Below, in pieces: positions 57,378-64,000 of a stretch of 64,000 nt of DNA. The translations under genes and the position numbers were made by a program. Under the pieces are notes generated by a model. The model saw nothing but the letters and a program-made list of their open reading frames with translations. It was not told the origin of the DNA and did no database searches. Source of the DNA: Panagrolaimus kolymaensis (taxonomy: Eukaryota; Nematoda; Chromadorea; Rhabditida; Panagrolaimidae); assembly GCA_028622995.1 (NCBI GenBank), contig JAJQJQ010000011.1, positions 620,001 through 684,000 on the forward strand. Reading direction: 5' to 3'. Numbering within the stretch: position 1 is the stretch's first letter; every line of letters begins with the position of its first letter.

Positions 57378-58543
57378 ATGGATTTAACTAGCTTAAATAA
57401 CATTCTAACCATTATTTTCACTTCTTTAAATGTTTTAGTTTCAATATGTTTTTTTGTTTTAGTTTTTTACAATTCTTGCAAAGGTCCTTCAAATTATATG
57501 CCAAAACATTTAAAGTAAATTTTTTCCAATTTTGACATATTTTTTAATTTAGAATTTCACTTTTAGGATGTATTTTGCATTTTGCATTAAACCTTGGGGA
57601 AACATAATAATTTTATTTTCATTAATTTCGGGCATTTATTTTTTGATTACTTTTGGTTATGATGATTTAACATTTAAAATTTTTCGATTTATTTTAACTC
57701 TTTCAACTCAACAAATTCGATTGTCTTATTTGCTTTTAATAGTTGGAAGAATATTTTCTACGTTATTTTATAAATTTTATGCAAAACATTCAAGTTTTGG
57801 TCCTACTGTGATTTTAATTATTTCTACTTTTGCCATTTCAGCTTTTCATGGATATTTTGAATTTTGGAGTAAGTGTTTCAAGCTTTTTACAGGGATTCGA
57901 TGCCATCGTGTCTAAAATCATCAATAACGGGTTATACCAACGTTCATTTCAGGGCTCTTGATTGATGCAAATATATATACTTGGACTCATAATGTTGCGG
58001 TTGTGACTCATATTGCAACTTTAATTTTATGCAGAATTTTATATTCAGTAAACCAAGGAAAATACAAATCACTAGCATATCAAAGTTCTTTAGCTCATAG
58101 ACATCAGGTTAAAATCTAGTATCAAAACTTTTTCCTTCAAAACTTAATCTTCAGATTTATGAAAACGTAAAAATTTTAAAAATTCTTAGTCCATTTATTT
58201 ATTCTTTTTCAATTATTGCTCCATTAGGCCCATTAGCTTTAGTGGCATATAAAGCTATTTTTGGGACAAGATGGCCTCCATCACTTTTTTATTTGGTAAA
58301 TTTTTATACAATCACTCAACTTTTTTATAAATTTTTTAAACGTATTTTTAGTCCTACAACATTTCATTTTTGGTTATGATTTATTGGTTTTATAAAAAAT
58401 CAAATGGAAAACAAGGAAAGACCCATCGAATAAATGCCATTGGACATCGGTTGCCGCCAAAGCACAATGGCAGTGCTCAAACTTCAGCCGAAATTATTCC
58501 TGTTGATAAATATTTTGATGATTTAAAATTGCAATGGAAATAA
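57378..58543 (+). CDS. Nematode 7TM chemoreceptor-like protein, tandem copy A
   Basis: Five exons, first 57378-57514, last ending at stop 58541-58543; about 310 residues. Seven hydrophobic helices: around FTSLNVLVSICFFVLVFY, IIILFSLISGIYFLITF, IRLSYLLLIVGRIFSTLFY, VILIISTFAISAF, VAVVTHIATLILCRILY, FSIIAPLGPLALVAY and NISFLVMIYWFY. The joint AYQSSLAHRHQIYENVKILK before TM6 recalls the LSxRYQxxEN motif of the Sra-superfamily (Sra/Srab/Sre). The C-terminus VDKYFDDLKLQWK is identical in all three copies. First of three tandem copies on one strand. Family call moderate; it is certainly a nematode-style 7TM receptor. Confidence 0.72.
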
Positions 58544-59491
58544 ATATTTTTAATGAAACTCATAATAAATTGGTTTGTTTTCGTAAAAGGTGTATGACAC
58601 AAATTAACGATGCCTGTGTAATCCATCAAAAATTAAAGAAAGAAAAATCAAAAAAGGGAGAAAAAATTACACAATTTTTAGTTTCCGGAGTAATCAATCG
58701 TCCATTTTTTTTCAAAAATATCATCAACTGCCATTTTTTGTTTAATTCTCTCATTCGCTCCAAAGCATTTGATTTCTTCTTTATTGTGAAACATAAAAAT
58801 TTTTTATAAACATTATCAATCATAATTAAGAATGAGAAAGAAGAAAAACAGTTTTTATTATTGAACTTTTTTAATATCGAAACTTAACAACAAATGCGAT
58901 TTTTGAGAAGTTGAATTTGACAGAATATATTTATTTAGCCTAAAAAACAAATTTTTTTTGGAATTTCAAGAACGGCAAAAAGCTCAAAAATGAAAACATT
59001 AATACGCTTTTTAAAAATTCGTAGTAAATTGATCTACAGTATAATGGATTGTATAAACGCTAACTAACAAATATGTTCTCTAGAAAAATAAAATTTGAAG
59101 AGGCAGACTTAACGGTGTAAAATAGTAAAAAAATTGTAAATCATTGAAAAAAACACAGTACAAATTTCGATCACGTGCTAGCCATAAATGCTGCTATGAC
59201 AACTTTTTTATTTCTAAATGATTAAAAAAATGAACGCAGAATGACCTTTCATTAAAACACATAAATTTCCCATAATAAAAAATTAAGAGTGCCAAAGTGC
59301 TTTTTAATTAAATACAAAGCCTATTGTGTCATAAAAAAAAATTGTTAATTAATTTTTTTTTTCAAGCGGAAAGTTGTTTTTTTCAAACATCAAGCTCTCT
59401 AATTTTTTGCTTTATGTCAATAAATAGCGACTTCGGTGCAAAAAAAATTCACACGGTAAAAAGTTGGTGAAAAATTTTCCAGCAAATAATA
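58544..59491. other. Intergenic between receptors A and B
   Basis: About 950 bases. The first part (for example GTAAAAGGTGTATGA near 58585) resembles DNA after receptor B, and the end holds the shared upstream box. No gene seen. Confidence 0.6.
59190..59206 (+). promoter_or_regulatory. Shared upstream box of tandem receptor B
   Basis: Second copy of the 17-base box, 302 bases upstream of the receptor B start. Confidence 0.6.
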
Positions 59492-60644
59492 ATGGATTTG
59501 GCTACAATAGACCATTTTTTACAAATCTCTTTCACTCTACTCAATGTTTTAGTTTCAATATTTTTTTGTGGTTTAGTTTTTTATTATTTCGTTAAACGTC
59601 CAGCCAAAAGAATGCCTAAACATCTAAAGTAATTTTCATTTCTATTTTGCGATTTTGTAATTTTTCAAAAATAATAATTTAGGTTATATTTTCTGACTTG
59701 CATTGTACCATGGGTTGGTGTAATGGTTGCATTTTCAATCATAGCGGGAATTTATTATTTGATTACTTCGGGTTATAACGATTTAACATTTAAAATTTTA
59801 CGATTTATTTTAACAATTTCAACCCAACAAATACGTTTATCATATTTATTTATAATTATTGGACGAATATTTTCTACATTGTTTTATAAAAGTTATGCAA
59901 AGCATTCAAGTTTTTCTACGACGTTATTTTTAATTTTCCTTACTTATACAGCTTCATTTATAAATGGAATATTTGAGTATTATAGTATGTTTTATAAAGC
60001 ATCGATCAAAGTCGATTTTAGACTCTCAAATTTATTTACATATAAAAATAATATTATTTTTAGGATTATTCGTTGATTTAAAAGCCTTTGCTTGGATTTT
60101 ATATGTTGCAATTGTAACCCATATTATTACTTTAATTTTATGTAAAGCTTTATTCTCGATTAACAAAGCAAAATATAAATTCCTTGCCTATCAAAGTTCT
60201 TTAGCCGATCGACATCAGGTAAAAAAATATTTTGCCTCATTTTAAACTTTTATTTATTACGATCTTGTTTCAGATTTATGAAAACGTAAAAATTTTAAAA
60301 ATCCTTAGTCCATTTATTTTTTCTTTTTCAATAATTGCTCCATTAGGCCCATTAGCTGTAATGAATTACAAATTTATTTTTGGTCCTTTATCGCCTCCAG
60401 GTCTTTTCTATTTGGTAAAGTTTAAAGAGTTCACGATGAGATTTTTTATTGGTTTATTTTTTAGTTCTATAACGTCACATTTGTCATAATGGTATTTTGG
60501 ACTCTTAAAATGCCAAATGAAAATGTGCAACGCGTTAACGCTATTGGACAAACTTCGCCTCAAAAGTTATATGTCAAAAATGCAGCAAAAATAATTGCAG
60601 TTGATAAATATTTTGATGATTTAAAATTACAATGGGAAAAATAA
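59492..60644 (+). CDS. Nematode 7TM chemoreceptor-like protein, tandem copy B
   Basis: Same five-exon layout as copy A, start 59492, stop 60642-60644. It shares long blocks with A: PKHLK before the first intron, LTFKILRFILTISTQQIRLSY, GRIFSTLFYKSYAKHSSF, AYQSSLADRHQIYENVKILK, FSIIAPLGPLAV, and the C-terminal KIIAVDKYFDDLKLQWEK. Differences cluster in extracellular loops and the helix 3-4 region (FLTYTASFINGIFEYY). The 3' flank carries GTATGAATAAATAAG. No disabling change was found. Confidence 0.73.
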
Positions 60645-60961
60645 ATGTGTCTACGAAGCGGAAAAATCTCAAATGATTTGTTTCTATAAAAGGTGTATGA
60701 ATAAATAAGCTCTTCGTGTTTTTAATTGATTGGAAAAAAACTAAGATATGTGGCAAATTCGGAAACTCCCATCCCAGGCATTAAATAAATAATAAATAAA
60801 CTATTTTTAAATTTTGTAATTGACAAAGTTTTTTTATTTATTCCTCCTCATGTGATTTGCATTAAAATATGTATGACTAATATTCTTTAATTAAAACACA
60901 AAGCTTTACATTTCTGAAAAAAAGATGAAATAAATTTTTAAGTAAAGCACGCAATGTTGCT

Positions 60962-60978
60962 GCTGCTATGACAACTTT
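60962..60978 (+). promoter_or_regulatory. Shared upstream box of tandem receptor C, displaced by MITE
   Basis: Third copy of the 17-base box. It lies 542 bases before the start of receptor C, but removing the 226 bases of MITE plus one target duplication gives 316, near the other two (294 and 302). Confidence 0.62.
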
Positions 60979-61035
60979 ATAATTAAAAAACGATTATGAA
61001 ATTGCGCCTAATTAATGAAAATTAAGAAAGCGTAT

Positions 61036-61253
61036 CAGGCCTCTTCCACGGGCCGGGTTTTGCCGGCCCGGCCCGGCCTCGGCCCGTCCATGTCGGGCCC
61101 GGCCAGGCCTCGGCCCGTCCAAAATGGGCCCGGCCCGGCCCGCGGGCCCTATTTTTTTTGCCTTGGTATCCTCTTTGGTTTTTTTTTATTATGCTGAAAA
61201 TGTTCGGCCCGGCCGGGCCGGGCCGGGCTGGACGGGCCGAAGGAAGAGGCCTG
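61036..61253. mobile_element. hAT-type MITE, GC-rich, with intact 8-bp target-site duplication
   Basis: 218 bases with 12-base terminal inverted repeats CAGGCCTCTTCC / GGAAGAGGCCTG, flanked by the direct repeat AAGCGTAT at 61028-61035 and 61254-61261. An 8-bp duplication and ends beginning CAG are the hallmark of hAT transposons. Inside are palindromic GGCCCGGCC-type repeats, strikingly GC-rich in this A/T-rich genome. It codes for no transposase, so it is non-autonomous. The perfect target duplication and arm symmetry suggest a recent insertion. Confidence 0.93.
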
Positions 61254-61503
61254 AAGCGTATACTCTTCTTTTGACAATAATTAAATAAAAAAATATATCC
61301 AAATATCAGAAAATTTAATCAAATTCTTAGTAGAAGCTTTAAAAACTTTACAAGCTTGAATACATATCTTCTTTTGCCATTAACTAGAATTAATTGACTC
61401 ACAAAAAATGAAGAAAAAAACTTATTATTAATTTTCTCTTATTTAAAAGAAAATCTTTTATTAACTTATTTGAAGCTTGCCTTTATAATTGAATAATACC
61501 ATT

Positions 61504-62766
61504 ATGGTGGATTTAAATAATTTAAATCAAATCTTACACATTGCCATCACAGTCTTGAATATTTTGACTTCCATACTTTTTTTTGGTTTAGTTTTTTATT
61601 CTTCATGCAAAAATCCTGCTGATCATATGCCTAAACATTTAAAGTATCGTTTTCAATTTGTTTTAACATTTTTTAATTAATAACATTTTTGCTTTTTTAG
61701 AATATATTTTATGATTTGTATATATCTATGGGGATTTTTAACACCAATATTTTCAATAATTTCAGGAATTTATTATTTGGTGACTTTGAATAATAACACC
61801 AATGTTGGAAAAGTTTTAAGGTTTATTTTAATTATTTCAACCCAACAAATACGGGTGTCGTATTTAGTAATAATAATTGGTAGAATATTTTCCACATTGT
61901 TTTATAAAAATTATGCAAAACATCCAAGTTTTGGAAGATCAATGGTATTAATTGTTTTTGCTTTTACAGCTTCATTTATAAATGGAATTATTGAATTTTG
62001 GAGTGAGTTTTTGTTTCCATCCACTTTTTTATTTTTGTTTTACAAAACTGACCAGCTTTTTCGTTTGGAGTTGACTTCTTTAGAAAATTTTCTTTATGAC
62101 ATCGCGAGTTTAAAAATTTTTGAATTTTTTCCCCTTAAATCGTAGTGACAGAAATAATTTTTTTTAATGAATTGTTTTAGGAATATTTATTGATTCAACA
62201 CAATTTGCGTGGTATATTTATATCGTGGTTGTCACACATATTATTACCTTAATTTTATGTAAAGCTTTATTTTCAATTAATCAAGCAAAATACAAAACCC
62301 TAGCTTATCAAAGTTCTTTAGCCCACAGACACCAGGTTAGCCGACATCGGTAGTTATTGCTTTTAACTTTTAATTTTTTATTACTTTAGATTTACGAAAA
62401 TGTAAAAACTTTAAAAATTATTGGCCCTGTAATATCAATTTTTTCATTGGTCGCTTCCTTGGGTCCATTAGCAGTTATGATTTACAAATTAACAATTTCG
62501 GGTTCCTCTCCTCCTGCACTATTTTATTTGGTAAAATTTTCGTCTATTTTAAACTGGTGTTTAGTAAAATATTTTAGTCCTATAATATTTCTTTTGTAAT
62601 TATGATGATTTGGAATTTAAAGAACCCAACACAAAATATGCAAGGCATTAACGCTATTGGACAAACTTTACCATTGAAACCTGATGGTAAAAGTAAGCCC
62701 ACCATTGCGCCTCAAATAATTCCAGTGGATAAATATTTTGATGATTTAAAATTGCAATGGAAATAA
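61504..62766 (+). CDS. Nematode 7TM chemoreceptor-like protein, tandem copy C
   Basis: Third tandem paralogue, start 61504 (MVDLNNLNQILHI), stop 62764-62766, same exon order. Shared blocks: MPKHLK, VLRFILIISTQQIRVSY, GRIFSTLFYKNYAKHPSF, FINGIIEFW, AYQSSLAHRHQIYENVKTLK and the end IIPVDKYFDDLKLQWK. It differs from A and B mainly in the second helix (YLWGFLTPIFSIISGIYYLV). The intron near 62004-62180 is longer than in A and B. The frame is intact across the exons I could join. Confidence 0.73.
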
Positions 62767-63634
62767 AACTTTTTATATAATTTAACTCGCATTTCTTTAT
62801 GTAAGCTTTAAAGTTTAAACAGCTTTTATTAAAACCTATAAAATAAAATAATTTCATAGCCACCATCAATGTTGTCTGCAAAAAAAATGTCATAAAATTT
62901 CATATAACTTGAGTCAATCATCATTAAACTGGCATTTTTTATTGTAAAAACTTTTTCAATGAACTTTTTTATTTAAAAAAAGGCATGAAAGGGTTTTTTC
63001 CGTCGTAATATTACAAAGTTAATGAAGAGAAAAAAGTCACTATTAATTAGGTTTGTTTTCTTAAACGGTACAATCAATAAAAAAAATTTTAACGTCTTTG
63101 TAATCCATTAAAAGTAAATGATAAAAAAATGTGTTTTTCATAAACAGCTATGCCGAATCTTCTTGCTTGGTATTTCTTTTTCGAGCTTGCCATTTTTTCA
63201 GCTTATTCAAATTCTATATGCTTTCAAAGGACAAAAAAAATAATTTAGCTTGCAAGAGAGAATATGAAATAGAATTTGATACTGAAGATATTAATCATTT
63301 GAAATTGATGTAATAGGATAGTTTTTTAAAGTTAGTTTGAAAATATTACGAAAAGGTTTATCTTTATTTGGTGAAAGACTTTTATTATTAAATATATTTA
63401 TATCCCTTCTTTCCTTGATTTTTCAAGCTCATTTCCATAACTCTCAAAAAGAAAATTATCTCAATTTTTTGCTTTGCGTACGCCAAAAAAAAGTTTTGAT
63501 ATTTCCTCTTTCGCAATTTTTTCCCCCGCTTTATTTTCTTCCATTTTCGTTGATATATGAATATTTATCTGCGATTTTGATATATAATATCAAAATATTT
63601 CAAAGTTTTAGGTGACATTGTTATCTTAGCCAAC
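62767..63634. other. Intergenic, no supported gene
   Basis: About 870 A/T-rich bases after receptor C. Short open frames at 63131-63313 and 63337-63615 are low-complexity. No fourth receptor copy or fourth upstream box was seen. Confidence 0.5.
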
Positions 63635-64000
63635 ATGAGTAACCCTTCTCAATACGCTTCTAATGCGTCAATGGAGAGCATGTTTCTTTCAATGCAACGG
63701 TTAGAATTGAACTTAACTCAATCGATGGTGAGATTTTAGTTTTATTTTATTCAAAACTAAACTAATAATGATGTTTATAGGAAATTGTCTTGAACCGCTT
63801 GAATTCATTTGAGACCAAAATGGAAACTATGCAAAGACAATTTGCTGATTATCAAAATGGTCAAACTCAAGCTCTTACTAAATCGTTGACAGGGGTGGCT
63901 GAACAACTTCAAAAAGTCACTGTTCAAGCATTACAGTTTGCTACACCCTCTGTTGCATCATCTTATGTTCCAAAACCTAATGCGCCAGACCCAATTCAAG
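63635..64000 (+). CDS. Unidentified gene start, cut by window edge
   Basis: Exon 1 is 63635-63727 (31 codons, MSNPSQYASNASMESMF), joined by a 53-base intron (GTGAG donor, TTATAG acceptor) to exon 2 from 63781 to the edge. About 104 residues are visible. The N-terminus is polar with a short coiled coil (EIVLNRLNSFETKMETMQRQF, then QLQKVTVQAL) and ends in VPKPNAPDPIQ at the border. A short coiled coil before a proline-rich boundary could be the start of a retroelement Gag or of an ordinary scaffold protein; neither can be shown from this piece. Confidence 0.5.

Larger units (their letters stand above)
60645..61503. other. Intergenic between receptors B and C with MITE
   Basis: About 860 bases, holding the shared box and a hAT-type MITE (61036-61253) that separates it from receptor C. 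Confidence 0.7.

Noticed and set aside
61015..61197. Pro/Arg/Gly-rich 60-codon frame
   Set aside because: Lies within the GC-rich palindromic MITE and is a by-product of GGCC repeats.

Overview
This is a eukaryotic window that reads as the nuclear genome of a nematode. The DNA is strongly A+T rich. Genes are short and split by many small introns (about 45-70 bases) with the T-rich TTTTAG/TTTCAG acceptor typical of nematodes. The contents fit: an innexin, serpentine chemoreceptors, a FMRFamide-type receptor, a paraoxonase-like protein of the MEC-6/POML kind, a GLD-2 poly(A) polymerase, a CHK-kinase-like protein and a carotenoid oxygenase. The species cannot be named from sequence alone. A free-living clade IV (panagrolaimid-like) worm is a guess. 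No bacterial, viral, CRISPR or rRNA features were seen. About 29 protein genes can be supported, most rebuilt exon by exon.  Layout: 1-2.4 kb, the 5' end of a TRIC channel gene (-) and an ILKAP-like PP2C phosphatase (-). 3.3-10.2 kb, histone H3.3, the WD40 protein PWP1 and an SLC26 transporter (all +). 11-16.5 kb, a chemoreceptor (+), a cytochrome b561 protein (-) whose intron carries a foldback element of about 1.1 kb, and two small secreted-peptide genes (-). 16.9-26 kb, MYBBP1A/Pol5, GLD-2, an AP-2 transcription factor and a serine-rich protein (all -). 26.3-36.6 kb, two coiled-coil paralogues that share upstream DNA, with an ABHD17-like hydrolase, proteasome subunit RPT2 and a Pro/Lys-rich membrane protein between them. 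37-44.2 kb, a Polycomb EED/MES-6 homologue, a protein with a C-terminal CAAX box, a neuropeptide-type receptor and a CHK-kinase-like gene. 44.2-56.9 kb, an innexin, a paraoxonase-like gene, a carotenoid oxygenase, an acyl-CoA thioesterase and two small genes, with three repeats that carry tRNA-like promoter boxes. 57-62.8 kb, a tandem array of three 7TM receptor genes sharing a 17-bp upstream box; the third has a GC-rich hAT-type MITE inserted between box and gene. 63.6-64 kb, the start of an unidentified gene cut by the window edge.  Functional themes: chromatin and transcription (H3.3, EED, AP-2), ribosome biogenesis (PWP1, MYBBP1A), protein turnover (RPT2), RNA tailing (GLD-2), and neuron/membrane signalling (TRIC, innexin, paraoxonase-like, FMRFamide-type receptor, four chemoreceptors). 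Neighbours do not form an obvious pathway, and gene spacing gives no clear operon. The most unusual structures are the intronic foldback element, the hAT MITE with intact 8-bp target duplications, the chemoreceptor array with its shared upstream box and invariant C-terminus, the coiled-coil duplication with UTR-like relics upstream of each copy, and a GC-AG intron in the innexin.
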